A DNA stretch of 64,000 bases from Corynebacterium breve. Its GTDB lineage: Bacteria; Actinomycetota; Actinomycetes; Mycobacteriales; Mycobacteriaceae. The position numbers were made by a program, and so were the translations under genes. The notes under the pieces are model-generated. The model saw nothing but the letters and a program-made list of their open reading frames with translations, made no database searches and was not told the DNA's origin. Of this stretch, positions 7,643 through 16,504 are shown one piece after another (the stretch's first letter is position 1; each line of letters opens with the position of its first letter). The DNA is taken from positions 310,001 to 374,000 of the forward strand of contig NZ_CP126969.1 in assembly GCF_030252165.1 (NCBI RefSeq), given 5' to 3'.

Positions 7643-9771
7643 GCATAGTGATCGCTATCGCTGTCCTTATCTTGCCCGGATTTTTCGTGGCCTGGCTTTC
7701 TGGCGTGAAAGGGCCTGCTGCAATTGCCAGTGCGATACCTGTGACCTTTGGCATCGCGGGCTTTGCAGCATGGATGTGGGGGACAACTTCACAGCGATTC
7801 AACTTGGTGACGTTCCTGATAACCTGGCTTATCATCTTGGCTCTTGCGGCTGTGTGGCGCTGGGCTTTCGCACTAGTGGCGCGCCGTCGTGGTGCGCAGA
7901 CCTGGTGGGATGCGTTTAACCCAGGGGAGGCTCGGAAAGGCAGTTTTCTCGATCCGTTCTGGATTTTGCCCGGCGCGGGCGTGATCACTGGTGCTTGGCT
8001 GTTCATTTCCAAGCAGATGCAATGGCTAGAAGAAGCACCTCATGGGCTCAACAACATCTTCCAAGGTTGGGACGTGCAATGGCATGCGAACAGCGTGCGC
8101 TTTATCATGGAAGAGGGCATTGCATCGCCAACGCGCATGGGTGAGCTGCAGAGCATCGAAACGAACGCGACGCTGTTGTACCCCTCGGCTTTCCACGCCC
8201 TGACCGCGCTGTTCGCTGAGGCCGCCAACCTAGATCCGATTCCAGCGCTGAACATCATGAGCATCGTTGCGCCGGGGCTCGCCCTGCCGCTGAGCGTCGC
8301 CTGCCTCGCATGGGTATTCGTGGGCAACCGCGGCATGGTGTTTCAGATCGGTGCCGGGATCGCTGCGATCGCAGTGTACATGTCGCCAGTGATCGTGTGG
8401 ATTACCAATTACGTCGGCGCGTGGCCGTATATGGTTGCCGTCGGGATCACCGGCATGGTCATTGCGCAGTTTGTCGGCGTGGTACACCATCACGCGGCAG
8501 CCATATCGGCGATGCTGGGGCTACTTGGCGTGGTGCAGCTTCATCCGGCGGCCATCACTATTGTGGCGATTCCCGTGGCGCTGTACTGGTTGCTGTACTT
8601 GCTTTTCGCTCCGGTGCAAAACCGGATTAAGGATTTCCTCTGGCTAGCGTTGCCGGCCGTCGCGGGCATCGCGGCCTACGCTCCGCAGTTGCTCGCCGGC
8701 TCGGCGCAGACGGAGGAAGTTCAATCCTTTACAGGCGACGAGTCTGAGTCCTTGTCCGCCGCGTGGAATACGACGCTCACAATGCATACGCGCCACGTTG
8801 ACGACTTCTTCTTAGACTATGACCCGACGGTCCTGCTAGCCCTTGCTGCCGTTGGCGGTCTGTTTGTCATCCTGTGGCGCCGTCAGGTGTGGGCCGGCGT
8901 GTTCTACATTTTGTCGGTGCTTTTCTCTGTCAACGCACTTCATTCTTTCGACGGCACAGTGGGCGAGGTCCTAGCGCTCGTCGGTTCGCTGCACTACAAC
9001 ATGGCGCACCGACTGATCATCGGCGTGGCCATGATTGTGGTTGCCGCAGCCGGGATTGGTGTGGCCGTGCTCATCCGTCTGCTCACCCTCGCGCCCGTAG
9101 CTTCACGCCGGGACACTCCGGCATGGGTGCGCTCCACTAGCGCCGTCGCTGCGATCGTAGCGATTTTCGTCGGCTGGGGAGCGACGTGGTGGGTCACAGA
9201 CACCATTGACAAGGGTGCCAAGCTGTCGTTCTATGCAGCTCGAGACGACCATCGCATGGTCAATGACAATGACCGTGCTGCTTACGACTGGCTGGCGACA
9301 CAGCCCGCGGCTTTCGACGGCCTCATCATGGGCGAACCTTCCGACGGCTACTCGTGGGCGTACGCGTACAACGGGTTGCCGACGGCGGCGCGCCACTACC
9401 TCTGGCCAACGGGTGGGCGCGGATCCAATTTTGACAAGATTTACTGGCAGGCGAACCTGCTCGGCGAGGGTCGCTTGGGAGACCCAAACGCCAAGAACGA
9501 CGTTGACATCGCCGCCGAAGAGCTCGGAGTGAATTTCTATCTCCTGAGTCCGTGGAACTTTTGGGCAGAGCAACAGCCCCGCTGGGAGATGCTGCATGGA
9601 TTGTGGACCGCTGACGGCGCCACACCCGTGTACAAGCGCGGCAACACCGTGATCTTCGCGGTCGATGCCGAGTTCACACCAGGCGAACTCAACAAGATGC
9701 GCCGTGACGCGATCAAGGCCGGCTCTGATCCATTGCCCGCAGAGCTTGCCGACGACCAGCCCACCCCTTAA
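7639..9771 (+). CDS. Large polytopic membrane protein, DUF6541-like
   Basis: A 710-residue membrane protein with about 11-13 hydrophobic segments in the first 530 residues and a soluble, presumably extracytoplasmic C-terminal domain from about 535 on (Trp/Tyr-rich). The overall plan resembles GT-C fold lipid-linked glycosyltransferases, and I assign it to DUF6541 from memory of the family. A conserved acidic motif in the first external loop is not certain. It overlaps truA by 4 bases and stands directly before eccB, a position kept in related genomes. Substrate unknown. Confidence 0.65.
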   Translation: MSIVIAIAVLILPGFFVAWLSGVKGPAAIASAIPVTFGIAGFAAWMWGTTSQRFNLVTFLITWLIILALAAVWRWAFALVARRRGAQTWWDAFNPGEARKGSFLDPFWILPGAGVITGAWLFISKQMQWLEEAPHGLNNIFQGWDVQWHANSVRFIMEEGIASPTRMGELQSIETNATLLYPSAFHALTALFAEAANLDPIPALNIMSIVAPGLALPLSVACLAWVFVGNRGMVFQIGAGIAAIAVYMSPVIVWITNYVGAWPYMVAVGITGMVIAQFVGVVHHHAAAISAMLGLLGVVQLHPAAITIVAIPVALYWLLYLLFAPVQNRIKDFLWLALPAVAGIAAYAPQLLAGSAQTEEVQSFTGDESESLSAAWNTTLTMHTRHVDDFFLDYDPTVLLALAAVGGLFVILWRRQVWAGVFYILSVLFSVNALHSFDGTVGEVLALVGSLHYNMAHRLIIGVAMIVVAAAGIGVAVLIRLLTLAPVASRRDTPAWVRSTSAVAAIVAIFVGWGATWWVTDTIDKGAKLSFYAARDDHRMVNDNDRAAYDWLATQPAAFDGLIMGEPSDGYSWAYAYNGLPTAARHYLWPTGGRGSNFDKIYWQANLLGEGRLGDPNAKNDVDIAAEELGVNFYLLSPWNFWAEQQPRWEMLHGLWTADGATPVYKRGNTVIFAVDAEFTPGELNKMRRDAIKAGSDPLPAELADDQPTP

Positions 9772-9785
9772 TCTGAAAGTCGATG

Positions 9786-9804
9786 CTGCAGGAGGGGCCT
9801 GCAG
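9786..9804 (+). repeat. Small perfect hairpin upstream of eccB
   Basis: CTGCAGG-AGGGG-CCTGCAG gives a 7-bp stem with a purine loop, ending 23 bases before the eccB ATG. It has no T-tract, so it is not a normal terminator. Confidence 0.6.
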
Positions 9805-9827
9805 TGGCACTGATTCGGGGGAATCTC

Positions 9828-11063
9828 ATGGCTGGCAAACTCTTGCCGACCACGCGCGCGCAGGTTTCGGGGCATAAGTTTCTGCGCAGGCGTGTGGAAC
9901 ACGGTCTCATCTTCGGCGATATCCGTATGATCCACGACCCGTTGGCATCGCGTCGAAGAGCCGCCGTCCTCGGACTCGTCGCTACGGTTCTCATCGCAGC
10001 GGTAGCAGGACTTCTTGCTTGGCTGAATCCCAACGCCGATCCGGGTGACGCGCCAGTAGTGCGATCCTCGCAGGGTGCCTTGTTCGTCCGCGTCGACGGC
10101 ACCCTACATCCGGTGACCAACTTGGCTTCCGCCCGCCTTGTCGCGGGCGCCCCAGAGATTCCCGCCCGCATTGGCGACGAGACCCTGGCCAACACCGCGC
10201 GCGGCGTGCCCGTCGGGATAGATACCGCCCCACAGTTCTTTGCCGGAGAATATTCTGCATCCGCTGCGTGGGCAGTCTGCCAAGTGGATGAGAAAATTAC
10301 CGTCTTTGCGGGGCCGAAAGTTGCAGTGCTTGGCGACGACCACGGCATCGTCGCGAGAGTTGATGACGCAGAATGGCTGGTGACGGCGACCGGGCGGGCT
10401 GTTTTGCCAAGTGCAACAGATCCCGAGGGGCGAGCGATTCGTCGCGCGCTGGGAATTACTCCTGAAACCCCACGGTGGGAACCTGCCGGGGCGGTGCTCA
10501 GCGTGCTGCACGAACGTCCTCCCATCGCGCTGCCACAGCCGGTGCCAGAAGTTCTCAAAACACCAAACGGCTCGTGGGCGCTGTACCCCAGCGGCGGGGT
10601 GCAAGCACTCACGGATGCCCAGTCTGATGTTCTGGTCGCCGCCGGGGCAGGGCAACGAGAAGTCAGCGGTGGGGAACTGGCCGCGTACCCCGATGCACGT
10701 GACCAGGGGCCCTTAACTCTTCCTGAAACCATTCCGCAGTTCATTGACCCTGGAGCGGAGGAAGTGTGTGCTACCTCGGAGGGGTTCGGGGCGGTGGGGT
10801 CGTCGACAAGCGCGGAGATGGAGCTGTCGGGGGACTCGGTGGCGACACACCTGCGGGGGCTTGCCGATGGGGCGGTAGGCGTGGACACCGGACACGGGTT
10901 TCATGTGGTTTCTGAGTCGGGAATCCGCCACGAGGTAACCGGTTCGGACACCTTTCAAGTACTCGGTGTGCAGCGGGTGGATGCGGTGGCGTGGCCTTTG
11001 TTGCGCTTGCTTCCGGAGGGGCCGGCGCTGACGCACGATGCCGCGCTGAAGGCCACCTATTAG
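9828..11063 (+). CDS. eccB: ESX-4 type VII secretion core component EccB
   Basis: EccB is a membrane-anchored component of the mycobacterial-type ESX complex with a large extracytoplasmic domain. The 411 residues show an N-terminal cytosolic segment with PTTRAQVSGHKFLRRR (about 7-22), one membrane helix at about 50-70 (AVLGLVATVLIAAVAGLLAW), and an extracytoplasmic EccB domain. The ATG at 9828 follows GGGGGAA; the frame is open to 9783, but that would precede the family start. eccB lies next to truA and is separated from mycP-eccD-eccC by a 5.4-kb segment of unrelated genes. Confidence 0.9.
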   Translation: MAGKLLPTTRAQVSGHKFLRRRVEHGLIFGDIRMIHDPLASRRRAAVLGLVATVLIAAVAGLLAWLNPNADPGDAPVVRSSQGALFVRVDGTLHPVTNLASARLVAGAPEIPARIGDETLANTARGVPVGIDTAPQFFAGEYSASAAWAVCQVDEKITVFAGPKVAVLGDDHGIVARVDDAEWLVTATGRAVLPSATDPEGRAIRRALGITPETPRWEPAGAVLSVLHERPPIALPQPVPEVLKTPNGSWALYPSGGVQALTDAQSDVLVAAGAGQREVSGGELAAYPDARDQGPLTLPETIPQFIDPGAEEVCATSEGFGAVGSSTSAEMELSGDSVATHLRGLADGAVGVDTGHGFHVVSESGIRHEVTGSDTFQVLGVQRVDAVAWPLLRLLPEGPALTHDAALKATY

Positions 11064-11228
11064 TACTGTGTAAAGCTTTACTGGCGCTCGCGGCTGAGAC
11101 GAGGGTCGCAAAAGTGGACGTTGGTTTCATGCGAAATGCAAGGTCAATTGTTGGGCTGCCCAAAAGTTGTGTAGGCAGTGTGTATCTCCCCTTCGGATTT
11201 AAGTCCCGCACCGTGACGTAAATCTCGT

Positions 11229-11234
11229 TAGAGT
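11229..11234 (+). promoter_or_regulatory. -10 box of the tmsA-like gene, leaderless
   Basis: TAGAGT ends 8 bases before the ATG at 11243; no ribosome site is present. It marks the start of the fatty-acid operon, 166 bases after eccB. Confidence 0.5.
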
Positions 11235-11242
11235 GGCATGGT

Positions 11243-12766
11243 ATGAGCGTTTCTCAGGGCGTAATTAATGTGGTAGGGAAGGCAACAAATTCCCTAGGCG
11301 GCCTGGTGCAACGGCGTAGCGTCGATGCGGAGAAGATCCAGCCAGTTGGGTGGATGAAGCACGATGAGGGCGTACGTACACTGACCGAGAGCTTCCAGGC
11401 AGCGGGGCCGAGTCAGCGAGTGAGGCTGGCAAAGAAGACCTCGAATCTGTTCCGAGGCCGCAAAGATGGATCGGCTGGGCTGGATGTCAGTGGACTCAAC
11501 GGTGTTATCGAAATTGACCCAGTGGCGAAGACTGCGGACGTGCAGGGGATGTGCACCTATGAGGATCTGGTGGACGCAACGCTTCCGCACCGCCTCGCGC
11601 CTTTTGTCATCCCGCAATTGAAGACCATCACCCTTGGCGGGGCGGTGACTGGCATGGGGGTTGAGTCGACATCTTTTCGCAATGGACTGCCGCACGAATC
11701 CGTGCTGGAGATGGACATCTTGACCGGTACGGGCGAGATTGTCACAGCGTCGCGCACACACAACGTCGACCTATTTCGCGCGTTCCCCAACTCTTATGGA
11801 TCGCTGGGCTACGCGGTCCGTCTCAAGATCGAGCTTGAGCAGGTCAATGACTTCATCGAGCTAAGTAACGTGCGATTCCACAGCCTGGCAGACTTCCAGG
11901 ACACACTGGCAGAGGTCGCGCGCTCGGGTGAGTACGAAGGCCAAGCGGTGCACGGTCTGGACGGTGTAGCTTTTGCGCCTGACGAGGCATACCTGACTAT
12001 CGCCCGCGCCACGGATGACCCAGGCCCGACCTCGGATTACACCCGCGAGCGTGTGTTCTATCGGTCGCTGCACCACCCAGAGGGGACAACCTACGACAGG
12101 TTGACAATCCGCGACTACATCTGGCGCTGGGACACCGACTGGTTCTGGTGCTCCCGCGCCTTTGGCGCACAAAATCCAACATTGCGTGCTTTGTGGCCGC
12201 GTGAGTTTCGACGTAGTTCCTTTTACTGGAAGCTCATCGGCATTGACCGCAAATTCGACGTTGAGCACAATCTGCTCAACCGCCCGAAAGGGCTGCCACA
12301 CCGCGAGCGCGTTGTCCAAGACATCGAGGTCACCGTGGATAAAGTCGCGGATTGGCTCGAGTGGTTCTTCTCCGCATGTGACATTCAGCCGCTGTGGCTG
12401 TGTCCGATCCGCCTGCGCAAAGGTTCGGAGGAACTGGTAGGCACTGGCGATGTCACTCGCGACGCCACCGCACCGTGGCCACTATATCCCCTCACGCCGG
12501 ACACAACCTGGATCAACGTGGGATTTTGGTCTGCGGTCGCAGGCTATCACGTGTCGCCCGACGCCGAGCCCGGCGCGTTTAACCGGGTGATTGAGAAGAA
12601 AGTGTCTGAACTTGGTGGACATAAGTCTTTGTACTCCGAGGCGTTCTACTCCCGCGAAGAGTTCGAGCAGCTCTACGGCGGAAACTTGCCGGATGAAATG
12701 AAGAAGATCTACGACCCAAAGGGGCGATTCCCTGGGTTGTACGAAAAGACTGTCACCGGCGCCTAA
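11243..12766 (+). CDS. tmsA: FAD-linked oxidoreductase, DHCR24-like (putative TmsA/BfaA)
   Basis: The 507 residues contain an FAD_binding_4 (PCMH-type) domain at about 50-230, with GLDVSGLNGVIEID, LGGAVTGMGVESTSFRNG and NSYGSLGYAVRL, and a C-terminal substrate domain. This is the family of actinobacterial DHCR24-like reductases that reduce the methylene intermediate to a methyl branch during 10-methylstearate (tuberculostearate) synthesis. The assignment rests on family plus the adjacent CFA-type methyltransferase, 35 bases downstream; the pair resembles Rv3719-Rv3720. The substrate is inferred, not shown. Confidence 0.75.
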   Translation: MSVSQGVINVVGKATNSLGGLVQRRSVDAEKIQPVGWMKHDEGVRTLTESFQAAGPSQRVRLAKKTSNLFRGRKDGSAGLDVSGLNGVIEIDPVAKTADVQGMCTYEDLVDATLPHRLAPFVIPQLKTITLGGAVTGMGVESTSFRNGLPHESVLEMDILTGTGEIVTASRTHNVDLFRAFPNSYGSLGYAVRLKIELEQVNDFIELSNVRFHSLADFQDTLAEVARSGEYEGQAVHGLDGVAFAPDEAYLTIARATDDPGPTSDYTRERVFYRSLHHPEGTTYDRLTIRDYIWRWDTDWFWCSRAFGAQNPTLRALWPREFRRSSFYWKLIGIDRKFDVEHNLLNRPKGLPHRERVVQDIEVTVDKVADWLEWFFSACDIQPLWLCPIRLRKGSEELVGTGDVTRDATAPWPLYPLTPDTTWINVGFWSAVAGYHVSPDAEPGAFNRVIEKKVSELGGHKSLYSEAFYSREEFEQLYGGNLPDEMKKIYDPKGRFPGLYEKTVTGA

Positions 12767-12801
12767 CAACTACATATTGCTGATCCGAAAGACGAGGAAA
12801 G

Positions 12802-14121
12802 ATGACATCCCCCTTTGTTCCAATGACGGTCGGCGAAATCGTCGACGCATTCGTGGAAGGCGACAACCCCTTCTACTGGAAAGCTTTTGACGGTTCCACC
12901 GCTGGTCCCGAAGATGCCAAGTACACGGTGAGCATCAACTCCCCAGAGGGGCTGAGCTACGTAGTAACTGCACCTGGTGATGTGGGGCTGGCTCGCGCGT
13001 GGGTCACAGAAGGATTGAGCGTGGAAGGCGAGCACCTAGCTCACCCCTATGGCATTTTCGACGCGCTGCGTGAGTTGTACCGGAAGTTCCGTAAGCCGGA
13101 CTTCCGCACCATGGCGCGCATCATGCGGTCCCTCGGGTCGATGGGGGCGATCCAGATTCAACCTGTCCCCGACGTGGAGCGCGCTAGCTGGATCGAGCGC
13201 ACGCTGCGCCAAGGCTTGTCCAAGCACTCGAAGCAGCGCGACGCGGATGTCATCTCGGATCACTATGACGTGGGCAACGACTTCTACGAGCTCTTCCTTG
13301 GCGATTCGATGACGTACACCTGCGCGGTGTATCCCACCGAAGACGCTAGCTTGGACCAAGCTCAGGAGAACAAGTACCGCCTGATCTTTGACAAGCTGCG
13401 TCTGAAGCCAGGTGATCGCCATTTGGATGTTGGTTGCGGCTGGGGTGGCATGGTGCGTTACGCCGCCAAGCAGGGAGTGAAGTCCCTCGGCGTCACTTTG
13501 TCCCAGGAGCAGGCTGAATGGGCGCAGGAAAAAATCAAGGAGGAGGGGCTTGAAGACCTTGCCGAGGTCCGTTTCATGGACTATCGCGATGTTGAAGAGA
13601 ATGACTTCGATGCAATCTCTGCCATCGGCCTTCTGGAACACATCGGTGTGGCCAACTACCCGGACTTTTTCAATTTCCTCTCCGACAAGTTGCATGTTGG
13701 CGGCCTGATGCTAAACCACTGCATTACCTATCCGGACAATCACAAAACGGCCAAGGGCACGTTCATTGATCGCTATATTTTCCCTGATGGCGAGCTCACG
13801 GGTTCTGGCACGATTACAAAGGCGATGCAGGACAACGGTTTCGAAGTCCTGCACACCGAAAACTTCCGTTTCGATTACATGCGTACCCTTCGCGATTGGT
13901 GTGACAATCTCCAGGAGAACTGGGATGAGGCGGTAGCCCTAGTTGGCGCTCCGACTGCGAAGCTGTGGGCCATGTACATGGCTGGCTCCGAGTGGGGCTT
14001 TGAGTACAACGTCGTTGCTCTGCATCATTTCCTTGGGGTCAAGCTTGACGACGAAGGCGGTCGCGGAGACGTGCCTGAGCGTCGTTGGTGGACTGATGCT
14101 CCGTCGAGCGAATTTTCTTAA
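12802..14121 (+). CDS. tmsB: SAM-dependent cyclopropane/methylene fatty acid synthase (putative TmsB/BfaB)
   Basis: A 439-residue CFA/mycolic-acid-synthase family methyltransferase. Its SAM-binding motif is LDVGCGWGGM (about residue 212), preceded by SDHYDVGNDFYELFLGDSMTYTCAVY, which is diagnostic for CFA synthases. It transfers a methyl group to a double bond in phospholipid acyl chains. Corynebacterial mycolates have no cyclopropane rings, so the neighbouring reductase argues for a 10-methyl fatty acid product. GAGGAAAG precedes the ATG. No terminator with a T-tract is evident downstream. Confidence 0.8.
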   Translation: MTSPFVPMTVGEIVDAFVEGDNPFYWKAFDGSTAGPEDAKYTVSINSPEGLSYVVTAPGDVGLARAWVTEGLSVEGEHLAHPYGIFDALRELYRKFRKPDFRTMARIMRSLGSMGAIQIQPVPDVERASWIERTLRQGLSKHSKQRDADVISDHYDVGNDFYELFLGDSMTYTCAVYPTEDASLDQAQENKYRLIFDKLRLKPGDRHLDVGCGWGGMVRYAAKQGVKSLGVTLSQEQAEWAQEKIKEEGLEDLAEVRFMDYRDVEENDFDAISAIGLLEHIGVANYPDFFNFLSDKLHVGGLMLNHCITYPDNHKTAKGTFIDRYIFPDGELTGSGTITKAMQDNGFEVLHTENFRFDYMRTLRDWCDNLQENWDEAVALVGAPTAKLWAMYMAGSEWGFEYNVVALHHFLGVKLDDEGGRGDVPERRWWTDAPSSEFS

Positions 14122-14212
14122 TTGCCCCTGAAAGGGGGTAGATGCCGGGGTGGGCGGTCAATTTCCGGCTTTCCCGTGGTGGGAGAATATATTTGACCCA
14201 CTCTTTCCGCAA

Positions 14213-14230
14213 AATACCCCCGTGGGTATT
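14213..14230 (+). promoter_or_regulatory. CsoR/CstR-type operator before persulfide operon
   Basis: Perfect 7-bp inverted repeat AATACCC-CCGT-GGGTATT. Staphylococcal CstR and related persulfide or copper sensors bind sites of this kind. A TTGACC that could be a -35 lies at 14193-14198. The gene for the regulator is not in the window. Confidence 0.65.
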
Positions 14231-14332
14231 CCCGTGAAGTGGGCTGATTGAGCTTCAGTGCTGGTTGAGTCATATAAATGCATCTAGGGTAAGAGGTACT
14301 AATCCCAGTACTGACCCATCAGGAGCTCCACC

Positions 14333-15724
14333 ATGTTGCTTGAAAGAATTTACGAAGAGGACCTCTCCCAAGCTAGCTACTTCATCGGCTGCCAGGCTCG
14401 CGGCGAAGCGATCGTCATCGATCCACGCCGTGACATTCAGGTCTACCTCGACCTTGCCAAGAAGAACGGCATGAAGATTAGCGCGGTCACCGAGACCCAC
14501 ATCCACGCCGACTACCTTTCGGGCAGCCGCGAACTAGCAAGCGCAACCGGCGCAGAGCTCTACCTGTCGGACGAGGGCGGTCCGGACTGGTCTTATGGAT
14601 TCGAAGGCAACCGCCTCAAGGACGGCGACTCCATTACGATTGGGAACCTCACCCTGCAAGCGGTGTTTACCCCAGGCCACACCCCGGAACATATGAGCTA
14701 CCTGCTTACCGACGGTGCCTTTACCGACCGGCCGGGCTACATGTTCACCGGTGACTTTGTCTTCGCTGGTGACCTGGGTCGCCCGGATCTCCTCGACGAG
14801 GCAGCTGGTGGCCACGACACCCGATTCGAGGGGGCGAAGCAACTCTTTGCATCCCTGCGCGACAAGTTCCTCACCCTGCCGGATTACGTCCAGGTCCACC
14901 CCGCGCACGGCGCGGGCAGCCCGTGCGGCAAGGCGCTAGGATCTGTCCCTTCCTCCACTGTTGGCTACGAACGCACCTTCGCTTGGTGGGCAAAGTACTT
15001 AGAGACCAACGACGAGCAGGGCTTTATCGATGAGCTCCTCGACGGTCAGCCTGACGCGCACGCCTACTTCGGCCGCATGAAGCGCGAAAACCGTGACGGC
15101 CCAGCTGTCATGGGGGAGCGCGCACCCCTGAAGCGTTACACGTCCGCCGAAGCCATCGCTGGGCAGCGAGACAACGAGGTCATCTTCCTTGACCCCCGCG
15201 CGCTCGACGACGTCCGCCAGGGCACCGTCGCAGGTGCGATCAACGTCGCATGGAACGCCAAGCCATCGATGTACGTCGGTTGGGCGATCGACCCAGAGCG
15301 AGACAAGCGTGACATCGTCATCCTCACCGACGAGGAAGAATTCGCCGAGGACATGCGCAACCGCTTCGTCCGCGTAGGCGTGGACAACGTCACCGGCTTC
15401 ACGTCGCTAAGCGATGAGCTTCCTGCCTACCTCCCCGAGCTGGTGCAGCCAGAAGACCTCGACGGCTTCGAACACGACCTGCTCCTCGACGTACGCAATA
15501 ACTCTGAATTCCGTGACGGCTCTATCCCAGGTGCCCAGCACATCAGCGCCGGTAAAGTCATGTGGAGCCTTAACGAACTGCCCAAGGACGGCACCATCGT
15601 TGCGTTCTGCCAGTCGGGTGTGCGCAGCTCCGTCATCGCGAGCTCACTGCGCGAGGCGGGCTTCCATGTGGTCGAGCTCGATGGCAGCTACGCCGCGTGG
15701 TCTCTGCGCCAACAACACGCGTAG
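14333..15724 (+). CDS. Persulfide dioxygenase-rhodanese fusion, CstB-like
   Basis: Predicted to oxidise low-molecular-weight persulfides to thiosulfate or sulfite. The order is a metallo-beta-lactamase/ETHE1-type domain (1-245) with H56, H58 and D60 in THIHADYLSG and GHTPEH near 117; a rhodanese-like domain (about 262-360) lacking a catalytic cysteine; and an active rhodanese (about 375-463) with C426 in CQSGVRS. Dioxygenase, pseudo-rhodanese, rhodanese is the architecture of S. aureus CstB. AGGAG lies 8-12 bases before the ATG. The exporter gene follows 18 bases later. Confidence 0.85.
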   Translation: MLLERIYEEDLSQASYFIGCQARGEAIVIDPRRDIQVYLDLAKKNGMKISAVTETHIHADYLSGSRELASATGAELYLSDEGGPDWSYGFEGNRLKDGDSITIGNLTLQAVFTPGHTPEHMSYLLTDGAFTDRPGYMFTGDFVFAGDLGRPDLLDEAAGGHDTRFEGAKQLFASLRDKFLTLPDYVQVHPAHGAGSPCGKALGSVPSSTVGYERTFAWWAKYLETNDEQGFIDELLDGQPDAHAYFGRMKRENRDGPAVMGERAPLKRYTSAEAIAGQRDNEVIFLDPRALDDVRQGTVAGAINVAWNAKPSMYVGWAIDPERDKRDIVILTDEEEFAEDMRNRFVRVGVDNVTGFTSLSDELPAYLPELVQPEDLDGFEHDLLLDVRNNSEFRDGSIPGAQHISAGKVMWSLNELPKDGTIVAFCQSGVRSSVIASSLREAGFHVVELDGSYAAWSLRQQHA

Positions 15725-15742
15725 AGCGACGGACCGAGCACA

Positions 15743-16504
15743 ATGGAACCAGCACTAGTCCTTGTCCTTATCCTCTCTCTGGCAGTCGGACTAGCCATCG
15801 GCCTGCTCGGCGGTGGCGGTTCAATCCTGATGGTTCCGCTCCTCACCATCGTGGCGGGGTGGCCGGCGACGAACGCCATTACGGGGTCCCTGTTCGTCGT
15901 CGGAGCTACCTCGCTTTTTAGCACCCTGCTTCACGCACGCCTGGGAAACGTTGCTTGGCGGCTCGGCCTGATTTTCGGCGCGGTGGCCATGGCCGGTGCC
16001 TTCGCAGGTGGTCTCTTCGCGGCATTCCTTCCCGATGCGCTGCTGCTCACCATGTTCGCCCTGGTCATGTTGGCATCGGGCTGGGGCATGGTGCGCAAGC
16101 GAAAAAACACTAAACGACGATCACCGGACGAGCCCACCCCCTGGGGCAAGGTCACTGCGGTGGCGTTCGCCATCGGCGTACTCTCCGGCTTGGTTGGTGC
16201 CGGCGGCGGGTTCCTCATCGTTCCGGCGTTGGTTCTGCTCTTTGGCGTTTCGATGGCAACCGCCGTGGGCACCTCGCTGCTGGTGATCACCATGCAGTCC
16301 ACGTCGGGTTTTGTAGCCCACCTCATCAATACACCGATCGATTGGCCGTTCGCTTTAGCGATCACCCTGGTTGCAACTCTCGGCGCTGTCCTCGGCGTGA
16401 GATTGGTCAAGCGCATCCCGGCGGCGAAGCTGCGCAAGGTCTTCGGAATTTTTGTTATCACGATGGCATTCGTGATGCTCGGGCAGGGTTTGTTGTCCGC
16501 TTAA
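15743..16504 (+). CDS. TauE/SafE family sulfite/sulfur-anion exporter
   Basis: A 253-residue membrane protein with about 8 helices arranged in two halves, each with a glycine-rich GLLGGGGSILMVPL / GLVGAGGGFLIVPALV repeat typical of TauE/SafE. It probably exports sulfite or another sulfur oxyanion made by the preceding CstB-like enzyme; S. aureus cst loci carry the same pair. Its 3' end overlaps the convergent mycP gene by 47 bases, which suggests this operon was joined to the ESX-4 half-locus without spacer. Confidence 0.88.
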   Translation: MEPALVLVLILSLAVGLAIGLLGGGGSILMVPLLTIVAGWPATNAITGSLFVVGATSLFSTLLHARLGNVAWRLGLIFGAVAMAGAFAGGLFAAFLPDALLLTMFALVMLASGWGMVRKRKNTKRRSPDEPTPWGKVTAVAFAIGVLSGLVGAGGGFLIVPALVLLFGVSMATAVGTSLLVITMQSTSGFVAHLINTPIDWPFALAITLVATLGAVLGVRLVKRIPAAKLRKVFGIFVITMAFVMLGQGLLSA

